Shown one piece after another: positions 14,958 through 23,123 of a DNA stretch of 33,829 bases (positions within the stretch are counted from its first letter, which is position 1; every line of letters begins with the position of its first letter). The DNA is taken from the IMG/VR virus record IMGVR_UViG_3300001796_000034, positions 1 through 33,829 of that record; one strand, given 5' to 3'. The stretch is from a virus. The position numbers were made by a program, and so were the translations under genes. The notes beneath the pieces were generated by a model that saw nothing but the letters and a program-made list of their open reading frames with translations, was not told the origin of the DNA and ran no database searches.

Positions 14958-15472
14958 TAACGCATCGCCTCCCGCAGCCGCTTATGTAGTCGCAGTGCCG
15001 CCGCCGCCAGCTCTGCCTTGGCCTTGGCCTCGCTGTCTGTCATCATAAAACGGCCCTTGACAAAAGGCCGTTTCAACCGAATAAATATACCCCATTTGCC
15101 TTGGTGTCGGCCAGACTTAATTTCCTTCGCCTGTTGGCCGTATTTTCGCGCTCCCCGCGTTAGCTCAATAAAGACCAAGCGGCCCGGCTGCTGCCGGTGG
15201 CCGTATTCGACGAAGCTAGCGTACTCCGTGGGGTTAAACACCTCGGCGAAGGAATCGTTGCCGATTGTTTGCACCCCGCTGCGCTCCCACTGGAGCCTAA
15301 GAGTAGGGGAATCCGGGCTGTCTCCGGCTGGCGTATCCTTTTTGCACCGCGCTAGGTGCCGGTCGGCCGTGCGGTTAATGATGGCCCGCTTATCATTTTT
15401 AATGGTCTCGCACGCCCCGGCCAGGCCTGCGCGGAGTTGCTTTAGCTGCTTAGAGTCAAAGCTCACACTCAT
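14957..15472 (-). CDS. HK97 gp10-like/XkdI-like head-tail joining protein
   Basis: A 171-residue basic protein of the HK97 gp10-like group. Typical features are an N-terminal helix with many lysines (KQLRAGLAGACETIKNDKR), the DTPAGDSPDSPTLRLQWERS segment, and AEVFNPTEYASFVEYGHRQ, which is the strongly conserved signature. These proteins act in neck completion or joining of tail to head. It overlaps neighbours by one to four bases. Confidence 0.88.
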   Translation of the reverse strand: MSVSFDSKQLKQLRAGLAGACETIKNDKRAIINRTADRHLARCKKDTPAGDSPDSPTLRLQWERSGVQTIGNDSFAEVFNPTEYASFVEYGHRQQPGRLVFIELTRGARKYGQQAKEIKSGRHQGKWGIFIRLKRPFVKGRFMMTDSEAKAKAELAAAALRLHKRLREAMR

Positions 15473-15828
15473 GCTCGCTCCTCCTCATACAGCGGCACCT
15501 CCGCATGGCTGACATAGATAAAGGGTCGACCCGCCCACAGAGTGAATGTCTGGCCTGTGGCCGAGGCGACCACCACCTTGTCCCCGGCAGTCACGCCCAC
15601 ATCCGGGGAGCAAAAGAGAGTGTAGCTGTTGTACACGCTTGCACTCTCATTCCCCAAGCTTAAATCGCGGTTGCGGCGCTGCGACAGGGCGCAGGCCACG
15701 TTTGTAGCCACAGCTGCCTCGGTCTGCCGCGTAACCTTATCTGGCCCCTTCGCGCTCGTGCGCCGGTACACAGTGCACCTGTCCCCGTAGGTAGCCTCTA
15801 GTGCCTGCCTAATCCGCGCGTCCATCAA
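15469..15828 (-). CDS. Head-tail stopper/XkdH-like protein
   Basis: A 119-residue protein with the pattern of XkdH/head closure proteins: RIRQALEATYGDRCTVYRR near the start, then ETEAAVATNVACALSQRR-like strands and YTLFCSPDVGVTAGDKVVV. Head stoppers prevent DNA leakage from the filled head. Position between the connector and gp10-like genes agrees. It overlaps both neighbours by four bases. Confidence 0.82.
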   Translation of the reverse strand: MMDARIRQALEATYGDRCTVYRRTSAKGPDKVTRQTEAAVATNVACALSQRRNRDLSLGNESASVYNSYTLFCSPDVGVTAGDKVVVASATGQTFTLWAGRPFIYVSHAEVPLYEEERA

Positions 15829-16157
15829 CGCCCCACCGCCACAGCGTACGCTCGCAGCCGGTCGTTGAAGTGGCTCAGCCCGGCCACCTCATTACTTGAC
15901 CCATACTGAATGGCCGTATCCCCACGCTTAATAGACTCGATCGGCCTGCCGGCAGCTGCGTCAGCCTGCAAGCGATAGAGCGCCACGCTCAAGTCCACCC
16001 AGAGCCACAGCGCTTGCTCTGGTACGGCGCGACGCTTGGTGCGCGCACAGAAGTATTCCCGCGCCCGCGCCACATAGCTTGTCACTGTAGCACTTGGCAC
16101 TTCGGGCAGCAGGGCCTGCACTTTCGCAGTCACGTCTGCAGTCAAAGTCTCGTCCAT
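15825..16157 (-). CDS. Head-tail connector (gp6-like adaptor)
   Basis: A 110-residue mostly helical protein that resembles gp6/gp15-type adaptors of Gram-positive phages: VTAKVQALLPEVPSATVTSYV, then VPEQALWLWVDLSVALYRL and the closing GDTAIQYGSSNEV...FNDRLRAYA motif. Adaptor rings bind beneath the portal. It follows the capsid module and precedes the stopper. Confidence 0.82.
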   Translation of the reverse strand: MDETLTADVTAKVQALLPEVPSATVTSYVARAREYFCARTKRRAVPEQALWLWVDLSVALYRLQADAAAGRPIESIKRGDTAIQYGSSNEVAGLSHFNDRLRAYAVAVGR

Positions 16158-16169
16158 GCGCGCACCTCC

Positions 16170-16361
16170 TTACTCTGGCTGCTCGTCGCCTTTGCCTTTC
16201 TTCTTGTTGGACTTTGACTCGGGCGCTTCCTTCACGGCATATCCATGCTCCTCGAACCACCGAATCAAATACGGGTCATCCGTGTGCCCCACGCCGTTTA
16301 CAAACATGACGCCTGCGCTAACACCGGTGTATTGCCCATTGGGCGCTTCGATCCTAGCCAT
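16170..16361 (-). CDS. Small capsid-region protein
   Basis: A 63-residue protein reading MARIEAPNGQYTGVSAGVMF then VNGVGHTDDPYLIRWFEEHG, with a lysine-rich tail. The G-x-YTGVSAGV-x-FVNGVG-x-T pattern is common in small proteins encoded just after the capsid gene of Firmicutes phages; a HeH/LEM-like helix may follow. Its start overlaps the capsid stop by one base. The precise role is unknown. It may decorate or stabilise the head. Confidence 0.75.
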   Translation of the reverse strand: MARIEAPNGQYTGVSAGVMFVNGVGHTDDPYLIRWFEEHGYAVKEAPESKSNKKKGKGDEQPE

Positions 16362-17317
16362 TAGGACACCTTAACCCTTCTCAGAGCAGCGATGCCGCGC
16401 GTAGCCTTAACGGCCATGGCAGCCACCATCTCTACCTCGCCGCGCTTCACTGCGCCCGGAGACTTAAAGTCGGGCAAGTACTGCGATACAATCTTGCTGC
16501 CGCGCGGCGTTACGGCGTGCGTGGCATCGAGCCCAATGCGCACAGCGTAAATCGACGTTTCTCCTGTAACAGCAGCAGTCTCAATTATGGGGTTAGCCGT
16601 GCCCGGCTTGTCCCCCAGCTCGATAAGCGGGATGCCTGCGTACTTCGTCACCGGTCGACCAAAGGCGTCTACGTCGTTAGTCGAGAAGAACCCCGAGCGG
16701 CGGGCGATGCCGTTCATCACTGCCTTGAGGCGGCGGTTCATGAGCAGAGCATCCGGGGTGCCGTTCATGGCCGCGAGCATTTGGTCGAGCAAGTCCATCA
16801 GCGCGTTCGCATTGGCCGTAATGGCCGCAGAGTTCGACAGGTCGATGGCTGCACCCGGCACTGTTTCCGTGCTGCTGCCGGTGACGGCCTTGTTAATGCC
16901 GTCAAACGCCAGCGCGTTTACGGCAGAGTCGCCGTTAATAAAATCGTCGCTAAACAAGGCCCGCGTGGCCTCGATTTTCTGCGCCAGCTGAAACGCCAGC
17001 TGGTTAGTAACCCCGCTCATCTCGTTTTGCACCACACGGTCAAGTTCAAAGGCACCGCCGAACACCTTAAGATTGGTGGTAATCTGCGTAGTGGCGGCCT
17101 CTTGGGGAGTGTACTCCGCGTTGATCGCGCGGCGGGTCGCGGTGGCCATCGTAGTTACGCGATTGTACACGTAGGCTAGAGTGGAGCCTCCGCCCGTGGA
17201 GACACAGTCATCAAACACCATCAGGTCTAGTAGCGCATCTTTGCGGAACTCGTTAATGACTTGCTGCGAGAGCTTGTCCTGCGCAAGCTGCTGCGCTTGT
17301 GCTAATGTAATAGGCAC
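16361..17317 (-). CDS. Major capsid protein (HK97 fold)
   Basis: A 318-residue capsid protein located after the scaffold gene. Visible features are the N-terminal helix MPITLAQAQQLAQDKLSQQV, the region EYTPQEAATTQITTNLKVFG, the long helix LMDLLDQMLAAMNGTPDALLMN, and the C-terminal VKATRGIAALRRVKV. These are consistent with HK97-fold capsid proteins without a long protease-processed delta domain. It forms the icosahedral shell. The scaffold is encoded separately just upstream. Confidence 0.88.
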   Translation of the reverse strand: MPITLAQAQQLAQDKLSQQVINEFRKDALLDLMVFDDCVSTGGGSTLAYVYNRVTTMATATRRAINAEYTPQEAATTQITTNLKVFGGAFELDRVVQNEMSGVTNQLAFQLAQKIEATRALFSDDFINGDSAVNALAFDGINKAVTGSSTETVPGAAIDLSNSAAITANANALMDLLDQMLAAMNGTPDALLMNRRLKAVMNGIARRSGFFSTNDVDAFGRPVTKYAGIPLIELGDKPGTANPIIETAAVTGETSIYAVRIGLDATHAVTPRGSKIVSQYLPDFKSPGAVKRGEVEMVAAMAVKATRGIAALRRVKVS

Positions 17318-17328
17318 TATAATCCCTC

Positions 17329-17865
17329 CTACTGTTTCGCTAGCTCAGCGGCGATAGCGTCCGCCAGAGAGCCGCTTGCTTTTGCGGGCGCAATGGTAGA
17401 CCCCGAGACCTCATAGCCGTGCTGCTTAAAGCGCGCATCGACGCCGGCCTGAACACAAGTTTCGAGCAGCTTAGCAAAAGCCGTAACCTTCGCCGCGATA
17501 ACGGCTTCACTGTCACCCTGCACGAATTCTGCTGCAGCCGGTGGAAGCTTCGCTTCGTTCAGCTTCGTGACGGTAATCTCCTTTAGCTCGTTGGCCCGCA
17601 GCTTGTCGGCCGCCTCCTTGAGCTTGGTCTCGGCTGCTTCGCGGAGCGTCTTCTCGCGCTCTAAATCAGAGAGCTTGGCGAGTTCGGCTGCCTGCTTCGC
17701 TTCTTGCGCGGCGAGGGCCTTGCTCTCCTTTTCCCACTCCTTCTTCGCGGCAGCTAGTTCTTGGGCAGTGTAGGTCTTCTCTGTCGTGGCAGGCGGTTGC
17801 ACGTCTGCACCTTTTGCGACTGCATCCTGATTGGGCGCTTGTTCTACGGGCTTATTCTCTTCCAT
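17329..17865 (-). CDS. Scaffolding protein (DUF4355 type)
   Basis: A 178-residue protein with a disordered N-terminus, a long charged coiled coil (about residues 30-100: YTAQELAAAKKEWEKESKAL then AAETKLKEAADKL), and a C-terminal LADAIAAELAKQ segment. This is the architecture of DUF4355 scaffold proteins encoded just upstream of capsid genes in Firmicutes phages. It guides capsid assembly and leaves the head. The start is ATG with AAGGAGG upstream. An intrinsic terminator lies immediately before it. Confidence 0.87.
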   Translation of the reverse strand: MEENKPVEQAPNQDAVAKGADVQPPATTEKTYTAQELAAAKKEWEKESKALAAQEAKQAAELAKLSDLEREKTLREAAETKLKEAADKLRANELKEITVTKLNEAKLPPAAAEFVQGDSEAVIAAKVTAFAKLLETCVQAGVDARFKQHGYEVSGSTIAPAKASGSLADAIAAELAKQ

Positions 17866-17900
17866 GGCCGGATGCCTCCTTGTTTATGTTGTTGGCATAT

Positions 17901-17927
17901 AAAAAAGCCCCCTCGCAAGAGGAAGCT
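17901..17927 (-). terminator. Intrinsic terminator between toxin-immunity pair and scaffold/capsid genes
   Basis: On the minus strand AGCTTCCTC and GAGGGGGCT pair (nine pairs including two G-U) around a TTGC loop and are followed by six T. It lies in the 97-base gap between the DUF4926-like gene and the scaffold gene, inside the late operon. It could reduce capsid transcription unless read through, which would need an antiterminator or a separate promoter. Confidence 0.8.
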
Positions 17928-17962
17928 GATTTATAGTGTATTAATGGGCTATTTATGGACTA

Positions 17963-18172
17963 TTACTTCGGCACAAACCGATAGATGACTTCGGCAATCT
18001 CTGAATGCAGAACCGTCACCAAACCCCCATCCATGGGCAGCTCAATCTCATATGCCTGCTCTTTATCAGGGCGCGGATGATACACATGCACCACGGTGCC
18101 CTCTCGCCCATCGCGCAGCACAACGACATCAAGGTCATTGACTTCTAGGCCGTTTGTTCTTGCCGTTGACAT
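17963..18172 (-). CDS. DUF4926-like putative immunity protein
   Basis: A 69-residue protein with LEVNDLDVVVLRDGREGTVV followed by AYEIELPMDGGLVTVLHSEI. This is the small beta-barrel pattern of DUF4926 proteins, often encoded next to DUF6883-type toxin domains. It overlaps the 3' end of the MuF gene by 38 bases, so it is made with it. I infer that it neutralises the toxin-like domain at the MuF C-terminus in the producing cell. The family call comes from pattern; no binding evidence is available. Confidence 0.7.
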   Translation of the reverse strand: MSTARTNGLEVNDLDVVVLRDGREGTVVHVYHPRPDKEQAYEIELPMDGGLVTVLHSEIAEVIYRFVPK

Positions 18173-19733
18173 ACGCCGTCACCATCCTTGGTATAGTAGG
18201 GCTTTCATCGTACAGCCATCCCGTTAGCAGTGGTTGCGTGTTTCCGTTAGGCCCCGTTATAAGCATATGCACCTCAAACTTCGTGCCATAACCTCTATTC
18301 CCTGCGTCAACTGCCTTCCAGCGCGCGAGGCCTTGCCGAATGGCTACATCCAAGGCGTCTGCGTTTGAGAGGTCAAAACCCAGAGCGCCCTTAAGTATTC
18401 TAGCTTTGTGCCGGCCAGAGTGATGCTCAGGGCTCAAGGAATACGTCGCGAGCTTCACACCTATGCCAGTAGCATGCTCATGATTTGTCAGCAGTTCACT
18501 CGGCGATTTTGCCATGTGCTTAGCTGCAAAGCCGTAATCCCACTTGAGCTGCTGCCAGTGAATCTCGCCCCTATTATACTTCTCGCGCTGAAAATGCTCA
18601 AGTGTCGGGAAGCGCTCCGCACCAAACATGGCTTGGTATCTGGCGTACTGCTGTAAGTCGCGGCCTATGTTCCTTAAGGCAGCCTCATGCGCTATTGCCT
18701 CGGGCGCACCGGCCACATGCTGCGCATGCCACTCCCTATAGGTCATGCTTGCCGGCACGGTATAGCTCTCGCCGGTGTGCCTGCGAGCTACACGCGTGGC
18801 GTCCTTGTCAAAGTCTTCGTCTGGCACATAAGGCACGGTGGTCGACCGGCAAAACGGGTGCAGAGGAGGCAGGTTTACGCTTGTCCGCGCATTACCTACA
18901 TCAAACACCTTGCCGTCTAGGCCGCGACACACCTCCGACGTGCGCAGGTCTAGCACTGCCAAGAACTCGTACTGCCGGGTGCCGTTTTGTTCGTATCCCC
19001 GCAGGTTCCCTTGATTAAAGACGTAGTTGGTTTCCGTCCGAATAAGCCTGCGTGCGTTAAAAGCACTGGTGTCCATCTCTTGCCGCAGCGCCTGCGCCAT
19101 CTCTTTGCCCGACCTGCCGGCAATCACGCCACTGGTGATAATGCGGTCTAGCCGCTCGGCCAGCATATCGCGCTGCGTCCAAATGCGCTCCGAGTAGTGC
19201 TTGCCGCTCCATTCCGTGTGCGCGGCTGCCGCAATAGCGTTAGTGTTCAGGCGCTCAAAGGGCCGTCCCACGCCCCTAAACTGCTGGTGGTCAAAGATGC
19301 TCTTGTAATAGGCTGCTTCAAACATCGTCGTTAGCGACTCGGCAGTGAACTGCTCATATCTCGCGTATAAGCTCGATGTAATAAGGTCGAGCTGCGCCTG
19401 CAGGTGTTCTAGGCGGCTAATCGCCCTGCCGTAGTAGAGCTTATCTAGCGCCTCGCCAGCTGTAGGGTCAAACTCTAGTGCCTGCACAAGTCTCTCGTAA
19501 TCTCGCAAAGTCGCCTGCAGGGCAACGGGGTCAGCAAGAGCCTGCTTTGCTTCAGCTATGTTTAACCCGTGCTTCGTGGCGTACCGGTCGTGAAAATGCT
19601 GGATCCGGCTCGCCATCGCGCCAGCAGCGTCGCCAAACCAGCGCGTCACCAGCTCCGCTTGACGGGTGGCAAAGCGGTCTGCCTTGCGCTCATTCTGCGC
19701 GCCGCGCTCCCGCCAGTAAGCAGCGCCCCTCAT
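18135..19733 (-). CDS. MuF-type minor head protein with C-terminal DUF6883-like toxin domain
   Basis: A 532-residue fusion. Residues about 205-302 form the Mu gpF head-morphogenesis domain: SGKEMAQALRQEMDTSAFNA, ARRLIRTETNYVFNQ, LDLRTSEVCRGLDGKVF and LPPLHPFCRSTTVPYV. A linker follows. Residues about 423-523 (GVKLATYSLSPEHHSGRHKA, ADALDVAIRQGL and VTAYVNG) resemble DUF6883, a domain found at the C-terminus of polymorphic toxins. MuF proteins are injected with DNA or carried in the head, and MuF-toxin fusions in temperate phages are a described class. It follows the portal and overlaps the DUF4926-like gene, the expected immunity partner. The toxic activity is inferred; no catalytic residues are assigned. 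Confidence 0.85.
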   Translation of the reverse strand: MRGAAYWRERGAQNERKADRFATRQAELVTRWFGDAAGAMASRIQHFHDRYATKHGLNIAEAKQALADPVALQATLRDYERLVQALEFDPTAGEALDKLYYGRAISRLEHLQAQLDLITSSLYARYEQFTAESLTTMFEAAYYKSIFDHQQFRGVGRPFERLNTNAIAAAAHTEWSGKHYSERIWTQRDMLAERLDRIITSGVIAGRSGKEMAQALRQEMDTSAFNARRLIRTETNYVFNQGNLRGYEQNGTRQYEFLAVLDLRTSEVCRGLDGKVFDVGNARTSVNLPPLHPFCRSTTVPYVPDEDFDKDATRVARRHTGESYTVPASMTYREWHAQHVAGAPEAIAHEAALRNIGRDLQQYARYQAMFGAERFPTLEHFQREKYNRGEIHWQQLKWDYGFAAKHMAKSPSELLTNHEHATGIGVKLATYSLSPEHHSGRHKARILKGALGFDLSNADALDVAIRQGLARWKAVDAGNRGYGTKFEVHMLITGPNGNTQPLLTGWLYDESPTIPRMVTAYVNGKNKRPRSQ

Positions 19734-19734
19734 G

Positions 19735-21078
19735 CTAGAACACTCTGCCCATCAGCAGGTTGTCTGTCGCGCTTTCTTCTCGCGCGCGCTCGGCCTGCAG
19801 CGTGGCCAGTTCCTCGGCGGCGTCTAGCACATCCGGCCACATGGCGATGATGGATTGATGCGAGAGAATCCCGCGCAAGCTAGCCATAATCTGTGCCAGT
19901 TCTAGGCGGTTGGCAATTTGGCTGCGGTCAAAGCTAAGGCTTACGGTCTTGTAGTCGTACTGCGTGCCGTAGCGCGTGTTAATGTGCTCCGTCAAAAGCT
20001 TAAGCTTTTTGCGCTCGGCAGACTTCCAGTACTTTTCCTTTTCGGCGCTCAGCTCTTCGATGCCAAAGAGCTTGTACTTTAGCGCCACACCCGACAGATT
20101 GCCAGCAAACTGCTCGTCCGTCAGGTTGGGCACTTGTGCGAGAAAGAAGATGTCCCTGTACAGCCTGTCTTTGAAGTTCTCGGTAGCGGCATCGTTAATG
20201 TCCTTGGTGATGAACTTAACCTCGCCACCCTCCGGCAAAAAGAGCGTGCGGCGCTGCCTTAGCCCCGCCTTGACCTTTTGCTGCCGCGCTATGCCCACCT
20301 CGCTGGTGGGCTCCTCTACTATCTCCTCGATGCCGTAAACCGCTAGATAGGCATCGGTGAAGTAGTCTAAGTCGTTCATGGTGTCGCTTTGCGCGCGATC
20401 ATAGGCATCAATCAGGCTTATTACATCCTCAAAGTCGCCCTTACAATCGCCGTTATTGCGGCGCACAATAAGCGGCACGTCAGACATTAAGTGAGCGCGG
20501 CGGCCAACTTCCACCCAGCCGCCGGTCTGACTGCATCTAAACGACACTATCTCCGTCGGCGTATACACATCCGCGCACTTGACAGCTGCCGCGTCAATGC
20601 TGGCCTGTTCCCAGACCCGTATCGCCAGCGACAGGAACCTGCCCACCTCATCGGCATAGACAGGAATGGCTTGGTCGGCTCTAAGCATGTGGAACTTCAT
20701 CGCGCCAGCTTTATCGATGTACATCAGCTCATAAGCGATGCCGCCAATGCTCATCTCCTTAGCGGCCTCAAAGTTCCTAGTGTCTGAGCCGTCAAGCAGC
20801 TCATCTAAGCGCGCCTTATAGGTTTTATCTGCCGTCTCGTACCTAAGCCCCTTGCCCATAAAGTAGGCCGTGGCCACATTGCTGATGTAACGCGCAAATG
20901 CATGCGCCAGCCTGTTATTTGGCAGTGTATCGTCTGGCATCACGCGCTGCCGTATAGCCCCTTTGTTCTGGTAGTAATCCCGCAGCTTGGCCATGCGCCG
21001 CTGCTGCTCCCCAAAGGCTTGCATACAGTAGTCGATAAGGCGCGCGTTAACGGGCGTATTAGCCGGCAGCACAATCAT
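19735..21078 (-). CDS. Portal protein (SPP1 gp6-like)
   Basis: A 447-residue portal of the SPP1 gp6 family: RLIDYCMQAFGEQQRRMAKL then DYYQNKGAIRQR at the N-terminus, the RYISNVATAYFMGKGLRY motif near residue 70, DRAQSDTMNDLDYFTDAYLA in the middle, and the clip region FLAQVPNLTDEQFAGNLSGVALK near 310. Portals form the dodecameric ring for DNA entry. Mu itself uses a different portal family, so the head module is of Gram-positive origin. It overlaps terminase by four bases. Confidence 0.94.
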   Translation of the reverse strand: MIVLPANTPVNARLIDYCMQAFGEQQRRMAKLRDYYQNKGAIRQRVMPDDTLPNNRLAHAFARYISNVATAYFMGKGLRYETADKTYKARLDELLDGSDTRNFEAAKEMSIGGIAYELMYIDKAGAMKFHMLRADQAIPVYADEVGRFLSLAIRVWEQASIDAAAVKCADVYTPTEIVSFRCSQTGGWVEVGRRAHLMSDVPLIVRRNNGDCKGDFEDVISLIDAYDRAQSDTMNDLDYFTDAYLAVYGIEEIVEEPTSEVGIARQQKVKAGLRQRRTLFLPEGGEVKFITKDINDAATENFKDRLYRDIFFLAQVPNLTDEQFAGNLSGVALKYKLFGIEELSAEKEKYWKSAERKKLKLLTEHINTRYGTQYDYKTVSLSFDRSQIANRLELAQIMASLRGILSHQSIIAMWPDVLDAAEELATLQAERAREESATDNLLMGRVF

Positions 21079-22832
21079 ATCCCCAGCCCCCTGCGTTCTT
21101 TAATAATGAGCCTGCGGCGGTTGCCGCCTTGGGCTAGAGTACGGCAGCCCTCCAGTGCGTCTGGGCCATCGTCGTAATCCGCCATCGGGAAGAACTTTAG
21201 TTGCTCCAGCAGCCGCTTATGCTGCGCGTTAAACTTCAGGTAGCGGTTCTTCACGTCCGGCTGCAGCGTCTGAATGCGCAGCACCTTATCCGTGCTCTGC
21301 GGCACCTCGGCGATCGGCAAGTAGACGCCAAGGCGAGCTGAGGTCTTCGCCAGCTGCTCTTTTAGGAACCACTGAAACTGCACCGTCTCCACGCCAAACT
21401 TCGTGTAGCGCTTGCCGTAGCTGCGCCGCAATCGCTCGGCCTTGGCCAGTATGTCGGCGATAATCGCATCGGGGTGGCGGCGCTCGATGTCGGCCTCTTC
21501 CACGTACATATAACCCGTGCTACTATCTAGCGCCAAGGTGATGATGGCGCTAAAGTCAGATCGCTTGTTCTTGCCCAAAGACGGGTCGACGAAACCATAA
21601 AACTGCATGCTAGGCGAGCTAAAGTCCACCTCATGCGGGTTATAGTAGTCGAACCACTCTTCTTGGAACAGGCAGTCATCAGGGTTAATAGGTTCGTTCT
21701 GGAGTTCAGAGTTAAAGGACGCCTCGCCGCCGTCCACACGCTCCCGCATTAGATCGTAGTAAGAGTTCTTTTCTTCCCATAGCACTACTGTGCCGGCTAG
21801 CATAGCCTCCCTGTTAGCATCAAAGAACGCTAACGCCTCTGCTTCGCGCTGCTCGTTCGCAAGGTCTGTGTAAATACGCTCCCACTCGCTCCAGAGCGGC
21901 GAAGCGGAGAAGCTAAGCACAGCTTTATACTTCACCCCTTGGTAGCCGGGGTTCTTAAGCACCTTAGCTAGCAGCCCGTCATAATGCAGCATCGTGCCGA
22001 TGTAGATAAAGTCGGTGTAGCTGTCGCCCGCCTTGCTCACAGCCTTCATAAACCAGTCGTAGAGCTTCTTGCGCTGTTCCGGCGTGCGCACGTTCTCGTC
22101 ATTCTCCAGGTCATCGAGGACAAAGAGATCAGGCCGCCAGTTTTTATGCTTGAGGCCGCGCACCTTCTGCCCGGCACCGAGCGCCTGCACCTTGATGCCC
22201 GTCTTCGTCAGTATGACGTCTTCGCGCCATACCGCACCGCGCAGGCTCCCGAAGTCCTCGCGTATAGCCTCGTTATCCTCTAGCTCCTCGGCAATGGCGC
22301 TCAAGAAGCCGGCTGCCTGTCCATACGTGTCCGACATAAGGATGATGTAGTGCTTGTACTCATAGAGCGTAGCGTGCAGCGAGTCCTTAAAAGTCAGGTT
22401 CGTGCTCTTGGCGTGTCCGCGGGGCGCAGCGTTTACCCGCTTGCACCCTTTAGCGCGGCTGATCGTCGCTTTGTCTTTCTCTGGGTTAAGGCTCTTCATA
22501 ACGCCGCTAAACCACAGCCGATCTAAGTCGGCGTGAAACGTTGGCGAAGGGCGACTAAAGTAGTGGGGGAGGTACGCCCGGCCAAAGAATCCTAGGTCAA
22601 AGGCCGCCAGCCTGCGCCTGATGCCACTTGGGCCGGTGAGCGCGGCCCCAGCTTGGTACTCTGCCAGCAGCTCTGCTCGCCATGGGCTACCGTCCAGCTG
22701 CAAATGTTTCTCGGTGAGTGCCTGCAGCAGAGCTCCTGCCGCCACTTGCCTCTCCTCATGGCGCCCGGCGGCCGCAGTTAAGGCCTCATTTAATATCTGG
22801 ATGCCGCGCCTTTTGGCTTTACTCATGCTCAT
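21075..22832 (-). CDS. Terminase large subunit
   Basis: A 585-residue packaging motor and nuclease. The Walker A-like motif is APRGHAKST (136-144) and Walker B is DLFVLDDLEND (235-245). The C-terminal RNase H-like nuclease starts with YGFVDPSLGKNKRSDFSAI near residue 412, and Asp416 is a likely metal ligand. It follows the DUF3486-like small terminase candidate and NusG paralogue and precedes the portal. Mu-like phages package headful from a site near the repressor end. A longer leader of about 290 bases precedes it. Confidence 0.94.
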   Translation of the reverse strand: MSMSKAKRRGIQILNEALTAAAGRHEERQVAAGALLQALTEKHLQLDGSPWRAELLAEYQAGAALTGPSGIRRRLAAFDLGFFGRAYLPHYFSRPSPTFHADLDRLWFSGVMKSLNPEKDKATISRAKGCKRVNAAPRGHAKSTNLTFKDSLHATLYEYKHYIILMSDTYGQAAGFLSAIAEELEDNEAIREDFGSLRGAVWREDVILTKTGIKVQALGAGQKVRGLKHKNWRPDLFVLDDLENDENVRTPEQRKKLYDWFMKAVSKAGDSYTDFIYIGTMLHYDGLLAKVLKNPGYQGVKYKAVLSFSASPLWSEWERIYTDLANEQREAEALAFFDANREAMLAGTVVLWEEKNSYYDLMRERVDGGEASFNSELQNEPINPDDCLFQEEWFDYYNPHEVDFSSPSMQFYGFVDPSLGKNKRSDFSAIITLALDSSTGYMYVEEADIERRHPDAIIADILAKAERLRRSYGKRYTKFGVETVQFQWFLKEQLAKTSARLGVYLPIAEVPQSTDKVLRIQTLQPDVKNRYLKFNAQHKRLLEQLKFFPMADYDDGPDALEGCRTLAQGGNRRRLIIKERRGLGI

Positions 22833-23123
22833 AACTCAGCCGACACCCTTTCTGCCAAACGCTTAAATTTGCCCTATACCACAGTCATGGCCCTTGCCCT
22901 AGTAAAGAGTCACAAACAAAATTTTAATGCCTCCTTAATGGCTTTAATCGCGATTTGAACGGTCTCCCTGCTCATGGCATGCTGCGCCCCTCCAGTTCCC
23001 TGCCGGGAGCGGGAGAGCGGTCTGCCATCTGTCACGGCCTGCCCGGACGGGGGACGAATCAACCCCGTCCGTTTGAGCCGCTTTGGAGGAAGGAGGAGGA
23101 GAGGAGGGAAACCATGCTTGGCT
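22833..23123 (-). other. 291-base non-coding leader of the late operon with GC-rich hairpin
   Basis: No convincing gene is present. On the minus strand the stretch between the NusG-like gene and terminase carries a perfect 9-bp stem (CGGACGGGG/CCCCGTCCG, 23044-23052 with 23063-23071) with a 10-base loop and no following T run, so it is not an intrinsic terminator. A purine/pyrimidine-biased tract (23083-23113) and a 21-codon open frame starting near 22978 are also seen; the latter is too short to call. A hairpin directly downstream of a NusG paralogue gene is compatible with an antitermination RNA element; that is inference. Confidence 0.45.

Noticed and set aside
22915-22980. 21-codon minus-strand frame in the terminase leader
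   Set aside because: Too short and without independent support; kept only as a note in the leader description.
23044-23071. Intrinsic terminator after the NusG-like gene
   Set aside because: The stem is strong, but no T run follows on either strand; it is better described as a leader hairpin.
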